This document shows positions 1 to 9,540 of a stretch of 64,000 nt of DNA, one piece after another (the stretch's first letter is position 1; each line of letters opens with the position of its first letter). Position numbers and translations under genes: made by a program. Below the pieces are notes generated by a model. The model ran no database searches and was not told the origin of the DNA. It was given only the letters and a program-made list of their open reading frames with translations. Source of the DNA: Clostridia bacterium. GTDB lineage: Bacteria > Bacillota > Clostridia > Oscillospirales > Acutalibacteraceae. The DNA lies in NCBI GenBank assembly GCA_017513195.1, contig JAFXGM010000013.1:124006-188005 (forward strand), in the 5' to 3' direction.

Positions 1-1
1 A

Positions 2-835
2 CTTCACCATGAGCAAAACTATACAACTGCACGCGACACATACACACTAACCAAATTTGCTTTGCAAAACGAAACTTTTAAGGAAGTATGCGAAAGCACA
101 AGACACACCGTTAATTCCAGTGCCGGTACGCGAGTGCTTTCAACCACAAACTTTTTGCAAGACAATACCACAAATTATTATTATCAATACGCAAAAGGCG
201 TTAAAACGGGTTTTACAGATGAAGCTGGGCGTTGTCTTGTAAGCACAGCAAGCTATAATGGATATAATTATATGTGCATTGTGTTCGGTTGCCCACCAAA
301 TGCAAAAAATCATTTTACCGAAAGCAAAGAATTATACCGTTGGGCATTTAATAATTTTGAATTTAAAACGGTTGCCGACGTAACCACGCCCGTAGCTGAA
401 ATAGCCGTTGAAAAATCTTTTGACACCGATTTTGTATCACTTTACGTAGAAAAAAGCTTTACCTCAGTATTGCCAAAGGATGCCAACGATTCTACCATAA
501 GCATAGTTCCGAAACCTACGGCGGATACTGTAAGCGCACCAATAAAAAAAGGACAAGTGTTGGGAACCGCAGATATTATATATGCAGAAAAGGTAATTGG
601 CACCGTAAATCTTGTGGCGAATGAAAACATTGAGCAAAGCTTTATACTAAACACGCTTGATATTGTAGGAAATTTCCTTACCTCATCATATATGATAGTT
701 GTATATGTTTTAGTTGGCGTAATAATACTAATTTTTGTAATTGCAATTATAAAAATGAATAGCAAAAAAAGTAAAAAACGAAAAATAAAATATAAGCCGT
801 ATAACGAAAATAAGGAAAATAAAAAATCTCGCTAA
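2..835 (+). CDS. D-alanyl-D-alanine carboxypeptidase (peptidase S11), 3' part only
   Basis: The reading frame is open from the first bases of the window, so the gene begins upstream; about 277 C-terminal residues are present. The KTG motif of the penicillin-binding fold (fragment residues 68-70, context YAKGVKTGFTDEAG) is visible, while SxxK and SxN must lie upstream. After the catalytic domain comes a beta-rich domain, then one strongly hydrophobic segment and a Lys/Arg-rich tail. The protein therefore appears anchored by a true C-terminal membrane helix, with a short basic cytoplasmic end. Family role: trimming the terminal D-Ala from peptidoglycan stem peptides outside the membrane. The stop codon lies inside the terminator shared with convergent pfkA. 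Confidence 0.85.
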   Translation, partial: LHHEQNYTTARDTYTLTKFALQNETFKEVCESTRHTVNSSAGTRVLSTTNFLQDNTTNYYYQYAKGVKTGFTDEAGRCLVSTASYNGYNYMCIVFGCPPNAKNHFTESKELYRWAFNNFEFKTVADVTTPVAEIAVEKSFDTDFVSLYVEKSFTSVLPKDANDSTISIVPKPTADTVSAPIKKGQVLGTADIIYAEKVIGTVNLVANENIEQSFILNTLDIVGNFLTSSYMIVVYVLVGVIILIFVIAIIKMNSKKSKKRKIKYKPYNENKENKKSR

Positions 836-848
836 AAGCGAGATTTTT
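823..848. terminator. Bidirectional terminator between the carboxypeptidase gene and pfkA
   Basis: A 10-bp perfect stem (AAATCTCGCT / AGCGAGATTT) with a 3-nt AAA loop is flanked by A and T runs on both sides. It can end both convergent units. The left arm contains the end of the carboxypeptidase coding sequence. Confidence 0.8.
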
Positions 849-852
849 ATTT

Positions 853-1812
853 TTATATTGCTGTTTCAAGCGCAATCTTAAGCATTTGTTGATCGAGCTG
901 TTTTGTCATAACAAGCGCTTCTTCAATATCGTAACTTACAACACTGCTGCCCTGATATGCTACAACACGATTGCCCTTACCCTTGTTAAGAAGTTGAACA
1001 GCCTCATAGCCCATTTGTGTAGCGCGAAGTCTATCGCGAAGTGTTGGGTTGCCACCACGCTGAACGTGACCGAGTATTGTTGCACGAGAATCAATGTCGG
1101 TAGCAGCCATAATTTGCTTTGCAATATCCTCTACGCCGCCAACGCCTTCGGCAACTATTACGATAAAGTGCTTTTTACCGTTACGTTGCGCGGTCTTAAT
1201 CTTACGGATTATGCTATCCATACCAACAGGCACTTCAGGTATCATAATGGCTGTAGCACCAACGGCAATACCCGTTTGTACTGCAATATAGCCTGCGTGT
1301 CTACCCATAACCTCAATAACGCTGCAACGCTCGTGTGATTGAGCAGTATCACGAATTTTATCTATCATTTCAACAGCTGTATTCATAGCAGTATCAAAGC
1401 CAATGGTATATTCGGTACAACCGATATCGTTATCAATGGTGCCCGGTACACCAATACAAGGTACACCATGACGCGAAAGCTGAAGCGCACCCTTAAATGA
1501 ACCGTCACCACCGATTACCACCAGACCCTCGATTCCGTGCTTTTTGCAGTTTTCAACTGCTTCTAGCACACCCTCTTCGGTTCTGAACTTTGGACAACGT
1601 GCAGTGTAAAGCACTGTACCGCCACGATTTATAATATCGCAAACCGAGCGAGAATCCATATCAAAAATATCATCTTCAATAAGACCTGCATAACCACGTC
1701 TTATACCTTTAACTGTCATACCAAGTGATATAGCTGTACGCACTACGGCACGCACCGCAGCGTTCATACCCGGCGCATCGCCGCCACTTGTTAAAACACC
1801 TATAGTTTTCAT
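853..1812 (-). CDS. pfkA: ATP-dependent 6-phosphofructokinase
   Basis: 319 residues, the usual length for bacterial PfkA. It phosphorylates fructose-6-phosphate to fructose-1,6-bisphosphate in cytoplasmic glycolysis. Family motifs seen: N-terminal GVLTSGGDAPGMNAAVR, IGGDGS near residue 102 (ATP and Mg binding; the GGD form is typical of ATP-dependent rather than PPi-dependent enzymes), PGTIDND with the catalytic Asp near residue 127, and MGRHAGYIA near residue 170. It is the last gene of the hprK-to-dnaE run but has its own promoter just upstream of the start, so it can be expressed independently. The ribosome site GGAGATGA precedes the ATG. Confidence 0.97.
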   Translation of the reverse strand: MKTIGVLTSGGDAPGMNAAVRAVVRTAISLGMTVKGIRRGYAGLIEDDIFDMDSRSVCDIINRGGTVLYTARCPKFRTEEGVLEAVENCKKHGIEGLVVIGGDGSFKGALQLSRHGVPCIGVPGTIDNDIGCTEYTIGFDTAMNTAVEMIDKIRDTAQSHERCSVIEVMGRHAGYIAVQTGIAVGATAIMIPEVPVGMDSIIRKIKTAQRNGKKHFIVIVAEGVGGVEDIAKQIMAATDIDSRATILGHVQRGGNPTLRDRLRATQMGYEAVQLLNKGKGNRVVAYQGSSVVSYDIEEALVMTKQLDQQMLKIALETAI

Positions 1813-1843
1813 TTACTATCATCTCCAAAATAAATGCCAAATT

Positions 1844-1872
1844 ATTATACAACATAATAATAAAAAATACAA
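1844..1872 (-). promoter_or_regulatory. Sigma-A type promoter of pfkA
   Basis: On the minus strand TTGTAT is followed after 17 bp by a perfect TATAAT, about 30 bp before the pfkA start. It lies in the 68-bp gap after dnaE. Confidence 0.6.
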
Positions 1873-1880
1873 CAATTTTT

Positions 1881-4800
1881 TTATTTTGTTACAAGCTTAA
1901 CATTATTCTGTCCCAAAATTTCAGATAACGCTTTTTCAAGCTCGTTAGAGGGTTGTATTTTTAACCTATCCGGCGCCATTATTCTTTTACCTGAATCCTC
2001 ACAAACCATAATAACGTCACTGTCTCCACTATGCTTTGACAACACATTACACACTTGATTAAATTCTTTTGAATTTACGCTCGGAATTTTAAGATAAAGC
2101 GTGACAATCTGCACAGTGTTTTGTGCGCTTTCGGGTACAAGCTCTACCGATTCGCAAACTATTTCAGCATCTCGGTCCTCGCGCTCGCTGACTTTACCGT
2201 TTATAACAACTACACTGCCTTCGGTCATAATAGAGCGATACGAGGCAAGCACAGCAGAAAAAACAATAATATCAACAGTACCCGTAGTATCTTCTAAAGT
2301 AGTATATGCAATCGTATTCTTGTTTTTTAGTTGCTTAAGCTTTATGTCGCCCAAAACGCCAACTACACTAATACGTCTACCGTCTGCAATTTTTTTAGAA
2401 ACGATATCAGAGATTGGTATAAAGCGAGCATTATTTGCAAACGCACGATAGCTATTCATAGGATGACCCGATAAATACATTCCCGTTGCTGCTTTTTCCA
2501 TACTAAGCAATTCTTGGCGCGGCATTTCGTCAATATGTGTAAGCTCAAAGCTAACACTTTCACGACTATCGCCAAACAAATCCATCTGGTCTTGTGATGA
2601 AAAGCGCTGTGTTTCATCTATTACCGATAGCACTTTATCAATATTATAAAGCATTTTTCGGCGGTTATCCTCAAGAGTATCCATAGCACCGCTTTTTATA
2701 AGTCCTTCAAGCGCTCGGCGATTAAAGTTGCGATTATAATTGCGGGAACAAAAATCATACATAGAGGTATATTTTCCGTTCTCGCGCTGTGCGACTAACT
2801 GATTAATTAGATTAGAACCTAAATTGCGCACAGCCAAAAGTCCAAAACGAATATTTTTGCCGTTTGCTGTAAAATTTTCAAAGCTTTCGTTTACGTCGGG
2901 CGGCAAAATTTTAATACCAATACGCTTGCACTCGGCCGTATATTGCGCAATTTTACCAGGGCTGTCAAGCACACTTGTAAGAAGCGCAGCAAAATACTGC
3001 GTAGGATAGTGGCATTTAAGATATGCCGTACGATATGCTACAACAGCGTATGCCGCAGCATGAGATTTGTTAAAAGCGTAAGAGCTAAATGCCGAAATTT
3101 CATCAAATAACTTTTCGGCTACCGATTCGCTAACACCACGATTTACAGCACCCTCGCATATAACATTTCCGTTTTCGTCCTTTTCGCCATATATAAATGT
3201 GTTTCGCTCACGCGCCAAAACATCGTGCTTTTTCTTTGACATAGCGCGTCGCACTATATCTGCACGACCTAAAGAATATCCCGCAAGCGAACGAAATATC
3301 TGCATTACCTGCTCTTGATACACAATACATCCGTATGTCATATTAAGTATCGGTTCAAGAAGTGGTGTATCGTATTTTACGTCCTGCGGATTGTGTCTGT
3401 TATGAATATAACGCGGTATCGAATCCATAGGACCGGGGCGATAAAGCGAAATAATGGCAATCAAATCTTCAAGCGTTTCAGGCTTGAATTTTCTCATAAC
3501 GTTTTTCATACCGTCCGATTCAAACTGGAACACGCCGTCGGTAAAGCCCTCACCCATCATTTTAAACGTATCGGCATCGTCCATCGGTATTTTTTCTATG
3601 TCAAAATTGGTACTTATTTTACGTATATCATTTTGAGTATCTTCTATAACGGTCAAGTTACGAAGTCCCAAAAAGTCCATCTTTAAAAGGCCCAATTCGT
3701 CTAATGCCGTCATTGTATACTGCGTTACAACCGACTCGTCATTTGTAGCAAGTGGCACGTAATCACTAACCGGTCGGTCGGAAATTACTACACCTGCCGC
3801 GTGTGTTGAGGCGTGTCTGGGCATACCCTCTAACTTGATTGCCATATCAATCAAATCTTTTGTAAGGGTGTCGCCATCATATAAATTTTTAAGCTCTCTT
3901 GATCCTGCAAGAGCACGTTCAAGTGTCATACCGGGCGACTGTGGTATAAGCTTTGCCGTCTTATCACAAGTAGCGTACGGTATATCCATAGCGCGACCAA
4001 CGTCACGCACCGCCGCGCGCGCCGCCATAGTACCAAATGTTACTATCTGCGCTACGTGGTCTTCACCGTATTTTTCTATAACGTAATCTATAACCTTTTG
4101 ACGATTAACGTAACAAAAATCGACGTCAAAATCGGGCATAGAAACACGCTCGGGGTTTAAAAAGCGTTCAAAAAGAAGATTATATTTTATAGGGTCAACA
4201 CCCGTAATACCAATACAATATGCCGCAAGACTACCAGCACCCGAGCCTCGTCCCGGTCCTACTGGTATGTTGTGCGTCTTTGCATAGTTTATAAAATCCC
4301 AAACAATAAGATAGTAATCTACGTACCCCATTTGATTGATAACAGAAAGCTCATATTCAAGTCTGTCTATTACCTGACTGTCGGGATTATCACCATAAAT
4401 TTTATAAAGCCCGTCATAGCATTTGCGACGGAAATATTGGTAATGATCTTCACCGTTTGTATCAAAAAACGGTAATTTTATTTTACCAAACTCAAACTCT
4501 ACGTTACACCTATCGGCAATAGTTTGTGTGTTCCAAACGGCTTCGGGCGTATTCTTGAAAAGAGATAGCATTTCATCTTCGGTTTTAAGATAAAATTCTT
4601 CGGTTTGAAATTCAAGATTATTTTTGTCACCAATTTTACTACCCGTCTGCACGCATAGTAGCACCTTGTGCATAAAGCTATCGTCTTTTTCAATATAATG
4701 CACGTCATTAGTGGCAACAAGCGGTATGCCTGTCTCGCGCGAGAGCTTTTGAATATAAGAATTAACCTTTTGTTGCTCGGCTATTCCGTGGTCCTGCATT

Positions 4801-5318
4801 TCAAGAAAATAATTATTTTCTCCAAAAACGTTTTTATACCAAAGCGCAGTATCACGCGCCTTATCATAGTCGTCGTTCATAATAGCACGCGGAATCTCGC
4901 CTGCAAGACAGGCAGAAAGTGCAATAAGGCCACTGTGATACTTTTCAAGCAGCTCGCGGTCAACACGCGGTCTTGTATAAAACCCTTCTGTAAAACCGGC
5001 AGATACTAACTTAATAAGATTTTGATAGCCTTCGTTATTTTCGCACAACAATACAAGATGGCTATAATTACCGTCGGGCTGTTTTGTTTTGTCAAATCTA
5101 CTGTTAGGCGCAACATAAACCTCGCAGCCAATAATAGGTTTTATGCCCTTTTTCTTTGCCGCTTTGTAAAAATCAATAGCGCCATACATAACGCCGTGGT
5201 CGGTAATTGCAACTGCTGTTTGTCCCCTTGCGGCTACTGCGTCAATAAGCTTGTTTATACGGCAGCAGCCGTCAAGCAAACTGTATTCCGTATGTAAATG
5301 CAGATGCGTAAAGCTCAT
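1881..5318 (-). CDS. dnaE: DNA polymerase III subunit alpha (DnaE type)
   Basis: 1145 residues, full length for a DnaE1-type replicative polymerase subunit. It synthesises DNA at the replication fork. Order of domains: N-terminal PHP domain (HLHTEYSLLDG at the start), polymerase palm with the PDFDVDF acidic motif around residue 400 preceded by GPGRGSGAGS, fingers, helix-hairpin-helix region, and a C-terminal OB fold near residues 970-1050. No inserted proofreading exonuclease is seen, so it is DnaE rather than PolC. The start is fixed by AAGGAG about 10 nt upstream of ATG. It follows whiA by 14 nt and is probably cotranscribed with it. Confidence 0.97.
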   Translation of the reverse strand: MSFTHLHLHTEYSLLDGCCRINKLIDAVAARGQTAVAITDHGVMYGAIDFYKAAKKKGIKPIIGCEVYVAPNSRFDKTKQPDGNYSHLVLLCENNEGYQNLIKLVSAGFTEGFYTRPRVDRELLEKYHSGLIALSACLAGEIPRAIMNDDYDKARDTALWYKNVFGENNYFLEMQDHGIAEQQKVNSYIQKLSRETGIPLVATNDVHYIEKDDSFMHKVLLCVQTGSKIGDKNNLEFQTEEFYLKTEDEMLSLFKNTPEAVWNTQTIADRCNVEFEFGKIKLPFFDTNGEDHYQYFRRKCYDGLYKIYGDNPDSQVIDRLEYELSVINQMGYVDYYLIVWDFINYAKTHNIPVGPGRGSGAGSLAAYCIGITGVDPIKYNLLFERFLNPERVSMPDFDVDFCYVNRQKVIDYVIEKYGEDHVAQIVTFGTMAARAAVRDVGRAMDIPYATCDKTAKLIPQSPGMTLERALAGSRELKNLYDGDTLTKDLIDMAIKLEGMPRHASTHAAGVVISDRPVSDYVPLATNDESVVTQYTMTALDELGLLKMDFLGLRNLTVIEDTQNDIRKISTNFDIEKIPMDDADTFKMMGEGFTDGVFQFESDGMKNVMRKFKPETLEDLIAIISLYRPGPMDSIPRYIHNRHNPQDVKYDTPLLEPILNMTYGCIVYQEQVMQIFRSLAGYSLGRADIVRRAMSKKKHDVLARERNTFIYGEKDENGNVICEGAVNRGVSESVAEKLFDEISAFSSYAFNKSHAAAYAVVAYRTAYLKCHYPTQYFAALLTSVLDSPGKIAQYTAECKRIGIKILPPDVNESFENFTANGKNIRFGLLAVRNLGSNLINQLVAQRENGKYTSMYDFCSRNYNRNFNRRALEGLIKSGAMDTLEDNRRKMLYNIDKVLSVIDETQRFSSQDQMDLFGDSRESVSFELTHIDEMPRQELLSMEKAATGMYLSGHPMNSYRAFANNARFIPISDIVSKKIADGRRISVVGVLGDIKLKQLKNKNTIAYTTLEDTTGTVDIIVFSAVLASYRSIMTEGSVVVINGKVSEREDRDAEIVCESVELVPESAQNTVQIVTLYLKIPSVNSKEFNQVCNVLSKHSGDSDVIMVCEDSGKRIMAPDRLKIQPSNELEKALSEILGQNNVKLVTK

Positions 5319-5332
5319 GCCGTATCAACTCC

Positions 5333-6229
5333 TTATCTTGATTTTATGTCTTCGTAAATTTCTATTATTTTTTTAAGTCTATGATTAAGCCCCGAAACAG
5401 TTATTGGCTCAGGTGAGTTTTTACATAGCTCTTTAAGCGAACTTTCGGGATATTCCATACGCAAATTAGCTGCCGAAATAAGTTCTTCGGGCAAGGACGA
5501 CAGCATTTCTCTTTTGATTAAATATTCTATGGCCGTTCTTTGTTTAAATGAAGCCTCAATAGTTTTATTTATATTAGCTCCATCACAGTTAAATATTCGA
5601 TTTGTCTTGTTGTTTGCTTCTTTAATAATGGTGGTTTCTATAAGCTCAAGGCTTCTTACTGATGCACCCATAAGTGCTAGTAAATTTATTATCATCTCGC
5701 TACGCTTAATATATACAACGTATCCACTGCCGCGGGTCGAAATATTTGCCGATACCTCATGGCGCAACAAAATATCACGCAACTCGGTAGCTAACGCTTC
5801 ACTTTTTACGGGAAAATCAACCCTATAACTTTTTTCGGGGTCACTCATTTGACCACAGCTTAAAAACGCACCGCGTACAAAAGCCGCCTCACAACACGCA
5901 CGATTAAAAAATTCGTGGCTTATTTTGCCCTCTACCATACCAAAATCTACGGATGCTAATATCTTTAACCTGTCTATTTCGTCTGTGACTTCGGCGCGAT
6001 AGGTAACGTTTTTACTCTCGCCCTTATTAACTTTAACACTCACATCATAGCTTTTTTGTATCATTGTAGCATATAGCCTTATCACCGCCTCATTTTCGCT
6101 TTGCATCGAAATTTTTTGCGGTTTAAATGCTCTTCCAAACAATAACAACCCGTAAGTAAGCGCCTGCATGCAACAGCGCGATACCCTTATTGCGCTAAGC
6201 TCGGTTTTAATATCTGAACAAAAAGACAT
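5333..6229 (-). CDS. whiA: DNA-binding protein WhiA
   Basis: 298 residues. WhiA proteins combine an N-terminal degenerate LAGLIDADG homing-endonuclease fold with a C-terminal helix-turn-helix, and affect cell division, chromosome segregation and, in actinobacteria, sporulation. The N-terminus (MSFCSDIKTELS) and C-terminal helical segment (ISAANLRMEYPESSLKEL, GLNHRLKKI) match the family. It sits between rapZ (3 nt away) and dnaE. The grouping hprK-murB-rapZ-whiA is common in Clostridia, although the yvcK gene that often lies between rapZ and whiA is absent here. Confidence 0.93.
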   Translation of the reverse strand: MSFCSDIKTELSAIRVSRCCMQALTYGLLLFGRAFKPQKISMQSENEAVIRLYATMIQKSYDVSVKVNKGESKNVTYRAEVTDEIDRLKILASVDFGMVEGKISHEFFNRACCEAAFVRGAFLSCGQMSDPEKSYRVDFPVKSEALATELRDILLRHEVSANISTRGSGYVVYIKRSEMIINLLALMGASVRSLELIETTIIKEANNKTNRIFNCDGANINKTIEASFKQRTAIEYLIKREMLSSLPEELISAANLRMEYPESSLKELCKNSPEPITVSGLNHRLKKIIEIYEDIKSR

Positions 6230-6232
6230 AAT

Positions 6233-6607
6233 TCAATCCTCTATATTTATATCACGATGAAAACAACAAACATCATATCCGTTTTGCTTTAAAGCATTAC
6301 TTACCTCTATAGCAAAGGTTACCGAACGGTGATGACCACCTGTGCAGCCAAATGATATTGTCATTTTTTCGACACCGTATTTTTCCTTAATAGGTATTAT
6401 AAGCAGTAGTATATCTATAATTTTTTGTAAATACTCTTTAGCTTTTTTATCATCCAATACATAGTCTCGAACAGGCTTGTCCAAACCCGTTTTATGCTTT
6501 AAATGCTCTATGTAAAAAGGATTAGGCAGACAGCGCACATCGAAAACGAAGTCTGCATGCGCGTCTGCCCCATTTTTAAACCCAAAAGACCTACACTCTA
6601 TTTTCAT
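6233..6607 (-). CDS. rapZ: RapZ C-terminal domain protein, lacking the P-loop domain
   Basis: 124 residues that match only the C-terminal half of RapZ/YvcJ: SFGFKNGADAHADFVFDVRCLPNP at the start, GLDKPVRDYVLD in the middle, and FGCTGGHHRSV with HRDI at the end. Full-length RapZ is about 290 residues with an N-terminal Walker P-loop nucleotide-binding domain, and no such domain is seen here or in the adjacent frames. The start abuts the murB stop directly, so there is no room for a longer gene. In E. coli the C-terminal domain senses glucosamine-6-phosphate and binds RNA; whether that holds in Firmicutes is unknown. It looks like a stable single-domain form rather than a broken gene. Confidence 0.85.
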   Translation of the reverse strand: MKIECRSFGFKNGADAHADFVFDVRCLPNPFYIEHLKHKTGLDKPVRDYVLDDKKAKEYLQKIIDILLLIIPIKEKYGVEKMTISFGCTGGHHRSVTFAIEVSNALKQNGYDVCCFHRDINIED

Positions 6608-7513
6608 TTATTTTCTTCCTACAAATATAACCTCGGGCTCTAAATCTACACCGTCGGCTGATTTTACTGTATCTTTTATCTTTTCTATCAATGATAAAAC
6701 ATCGTTACAGGTAGCATTTCCCGTGTTTATAACAAAACCGGCGTGCTTTTCGCTTACCTGAGCGCCGCCTACTGAAACACCTTTAAGATTGTTTTGTTCA
6801 ACAAGCGCGCCTGCAAAATAACCTTCCGGGCGTTTAAAGGTGCTGCCGGCACTCGGATATTCAAGCGGTTGCTTATCACGCCTACGGCTAAAGAAATCAT
6901 CCATAGCGTTTTTAATTTCCGTGCAATCGCCTTTTTGAAGCTTCATATTAATGCTTGTAATTGTTAAATTTGAATTTTTAAACACACTTGTTCTATATCC
7001 AAGTTTCATATCAGATAGCTCAAGCTTTACCTCATTGCCATCAGCATCAACTGCGGTAGCAGAAGCTACTACCTGCGACATTTCGCCACCGTAAGCGCCT
7101 GCGTTCATATAAAGCGCACCACCTACGGTACCGGGTATACCATAAGCAAACTCAAGCCCTGAAAGTGATGCCTTTTGTGCCGCAATACAAACACTGCGCA
7201 AGCTAGCCCCTGCGCCACAAACTATGGTATCGCCGTTAATCTCAATTCCATCAATTCCTTGAAGGCTGATTACCGCGCCTTCAATACCACTGTCAGATAC
7301 CAAAAGATTTGAACCCTTGCCCAAAATAAAGCGAGGAACTTCCAATTCGTTAGTAATTGAAATTACCTGTTTTAGCTCTGACACCGATTTAATTTTGATA
7401 AGCACGTCGGCATTACCACCTATTTTAAAGGTAGTATGACGGCTCATTGACTCGCTCTTTGCATATTCAATTTTAAGTTCTGATAATCTGTTTGTCAGGT
7501 TATCAAGCTTCAT
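6608..7513 (-). CDS. murB: UDP-N-acetylenolpyruvoylglucosamine reductase
   Basis: 301 residues, typical of type II MurB. It reduces UDP-GlcNAc-enolpyruvate to UDP-MurNAc with NADPH and FAD, in the cytoplasm, the second committed step of peptidoglycan synthesis. The N-terminal FAD-binding PCMH fold is shown by TTFKIGGNADVLI, LGKGSNLLVSD and YGIPGTVGGALYMNAGAYGGEM. The C-terminal domain has the conserved SAGSTFKRPEGYFAGALVE with the catalytic Ser, and the final Glu region LEPEVIFVG. It lies 9 nt after glk and abuts rapZ, inside the hprK run. Confidence 0.97.
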   Translation of the reverse strand: MKLDNLTNRLSELKIEYAKSESMSRHTTFKIGGNADVLIKIKSVSELKQVISITNELEVPRFILGKGSNLLVSDSGIEGAVISLQGIDGIEINGDTIVCGAGASLRSVCIAAQKASLSGLEFAYGIPGTVGGALYMNAGAYGGEMSQVVASATAVDADGNEVKLELSDMKLGYRTSVFKNSNLTITSINMKLQKGDCTEIKNAMDDFFSRRRDKQPLEYPSAGSTFKRPEGYFAGALVEQNNLKGVSVGGAQVSEKHAGFVINTGNATCNDVLSLIEKIKDTVKSADGVDLEPEVIFVGRK

Positions 7514-7522
7514 AAAATCACC

Positions 7523-8479
7523 TTATTCGTAAAGATTGCAAAGATATGCGGCACCTATAATGCCGGCATCGTTACCAAGGTCAGCGGTTTTGATAATGGT
7601 TTTAGTTTTCATATGACGAGCATAATTTTCGCCCTCAACGTATTCGTTAATCGGGTCGGTAAGGTATTCGCCCTCTTTTGATACACCGCCGCCAATGCAT
7701 ATAACGTCAGGCTGGAAAATATCAAGCACGTTTGCAATACCAACTGCTACGTAGCGTATATATTCATCAACAACCATTGCGCCTACACGGTCGCCAAGAC
7801 GTTTAGCCTTGAAAGCAGTTCTTCCGTTAGCGTTGTTAATATCATTGTTGCATATTTCCCACATTCTGCTACTCTTATAACGCATCATAGCCTGCTTTGT
7901 TTGACGAACAAGCGCTGTAGCGGAAGCGTAGGTTTCCCAACAACCGAATCGACCACAGGTGCATGCCTGACCGCCCATTTGTATAACAGTGTGACCAAGT
8001 TCACCACCGGCGCCGTTAGAACCGGAATAAATTTTGCCATCAATTATAATACCACCGCCAACACCGGTACCAAGTGTTATTGCAATAAAGTTTTTAGTAC
8101 CCTTACCCGCACCTGCGATGTATTCGCCATAAGCTGCTGCATTGGCGTCGTTTTCTACGTAAAACTTTTTGCCTGTTTTCTCATAGAGCATCTTGCCAAG
8201 TGGTAAATCGTAAAACTCAAGATTGTTAGAGTATGGTACGTTGCCTGTTTCGTGTTCAATAGAACCGGGGCAGCCTATACCAAAGCCGTCAACTTCATCT
8301 ATTGTAATATCGGCAGCCTCAATAGCCTCGAACGCCACTGCAACGATATCATCAACTATTTCTTCTGCGGGACGTGGTAAATTTGTTTTTCTTTTTGCAG
8401 TTGCTACGATTCTGTACTTTTCGTCAACTACACCCGCAACTATATTTGTACCACCTAAATCTATACCTAATTTATACAT
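7523..8479 (-). CDS. glk: ROK-family glucokinase
   Basis: 318 residues, a standard ROK kinase. It phosphorylates glucose with ATP to glucose-6-phosphate. Seen: N-terminal phosphate-binding GIDLGGTNIVAGVVD, the catalytic segment ENDANAAAYGEY, the ROK glycine-rich segment TLGTGVGGGII, and a zinc site in HTVIQMGGQACTCGRFGCWE (one His and three Cys). The zinc signature with the GRFGC context fits glucokinases better than ROK repressors, and no helix-turn-helix is present. It sits between hprK and murB, linking sugar entry to the carbon-control kinase. Confidence 0.93.
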   Translation of the reverse strand: MYKLGIDLGGTNIVAGVVDEKYRIVATAKRKTNLPRPAEEIVDDIVAVAFEAIEAADITIDEVDGFGIGCPGSIEHETGNVPYSNNLEFYDLPLGKMLYEKTGKKFYVENDANAAAYGEYIAGAGKGTKNFIAITLGTGVGGGIIIDGKIYSGSNGAGGELGHTVIQMGGQACTCGRFGCWETYASATALVRQTKQAMMRYKSSRMWEICNNDINNANGRTAFKAKRLGDRVGAMVVDEYIRYVAVGIANVLDIFQPDVICIGGGVSKEGEYLTDPINEYVEGENYARHMKTKTIIKTADLGNDAGIIGAAYLCNLYE

Positions 8480-8498
8480 TTTTATTTCTCCTGTCTAT

Positions 8499-9458
8499 TT
8501 AAAAGGGTGTTACCTTTGTTTCTTCTCTACCTGTATCGAAGTCATCGTTCATACCAAGGCGGTTAAGCAAATCCTCTGCTGCGTTGTAGCCAAGCTTTTT
8601 CTGACGGCTGTTCATAGCAGCAACCTCTATAATTACGGCCAAATTTCTACCGGGTTTTACAGGAATTGTAAGCGAAGGAATCTGCAAGCCTAAAATTTCC
8701 GTCTTTTGTGTTTCGAGACCCATTCGGTCATAATTTTTATTGGTGTCCCACGGTTCCATATTTATAACCAAGTCAATCTTTTCGGTAAGCTTTACAGCGC
8801 CTGCACCAAAGGTACGACTTGCATTAATTATTCCTATGCCGCGAAGCTCAATAAAATGCCGAATGTTATCAGGCGCGGTACCTACAAGTGATTTGCTCGA
8901 CACACGTCGAATTTCTACCGCATCATCGGCAATAAGTCGGTGTCCACGTTTTACAAGTTCAATAGCTGTTTCACTTTTACCAACGCCACTTTCACCAAGA
9001 AGCAAAATACCCTCACCGTAAACCTCTACCAAAACACCGTGGCGGGTAATGCGGGGTGCCAAATGAAGATTTAAAAACGCAATAAGCGCCGCTTCAAAAT
9101 CGGAGGTTGCTTCATGGGTAACAAGTAGCGGTACGTCATATTTTTTTGCAGTTTCTGAATATATAATATCATCTGCAAGATTACGCGCAATTATAACGGC
9201 TGCGGGTTTTTTAGCAAAGAATTCGTCGACCATTTTTTTCTTTTTATCTTCGTCAAAGCCTCGCAAAAAGCCTATCTCGTTCATACCTAGTATTTGTATG
9301 CGTTTTGCGTCAAAATATTCGTAATAGCCGGCAAGGTGAAGTCCGGGTCGGCTTGTTTCTGTAGATGAAACAAGAACATCACCCTCAGGCATATTAAGAA
9401 CCTCTAAAGAAAATTCTTTAACTATTCGTGACAGTTCAATTTTACAATCGGTTTTCAT
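8499..9458 (-). CDS. hprK: HPr kinase/phosphorylase
   Basis: 319 residues. HprK phosphorylates Ser-46 of HPr (and reverses this), setting carbon catabolite repression through CcpA in Firmicutes. The Walker A motif GESGVGKSETAIELV is near residue 150, followed by HRLIADDAVEI. The HprK signature region RGIGIINASRTFGAGAV and the C-terminal IPVKPGRNLAVIIEVAAMN are present. It is the first gene of a run that continues through glk, murB, rapZ and whiA to dnaE. GAGGTG lies 8 nt before the ATG. The region just upstream is very AT-rich with TATAAT-like sequences, but I could not fix one promoter. Confidence 0.96.
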   Translation of the reverse strand: MKTDCKIELSRIVKEFSLEVLNMPEGDVLVSSTETSRPGLHLAGYYEYFDAKRIQILGMNEIGFLRGFDEDKKKKMVDEFFAKKPAAVIIARNLADDIIYSETAKKYDVPLLVTHEATSDFEAALIAFLNLHLAPRITRHGVLVEVYGEGILLLGESGVGKSETAIELVKRGHRLIADDAVEIRRVSSKSLVGTAPDNIRHFIELRGIGIINASRTFGAGAVKLTEKIDLVINMEPWDTNKNYDRMGLETQKTEILGLQIPSLTIPVKPGRNLAVIIEVAAMNSRQKKLGYNAAEDLLNRLGMNDDFDTGREETKVTPF

Positions 9459-9540
9459 GAGTTAAACACCTCATTTTCTTTAATCATAAATATTATATCA
9501 TATATATTATAATTTTTAAATATATTTTTTATATTTTAGC

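Noticed and set aside
886-5297. Many plus-strand open frames opposite pfkA and dnaE
   Set aside because: They lie fully antisense to strongly supported genes, lack ribosome sites and show no protein family features.
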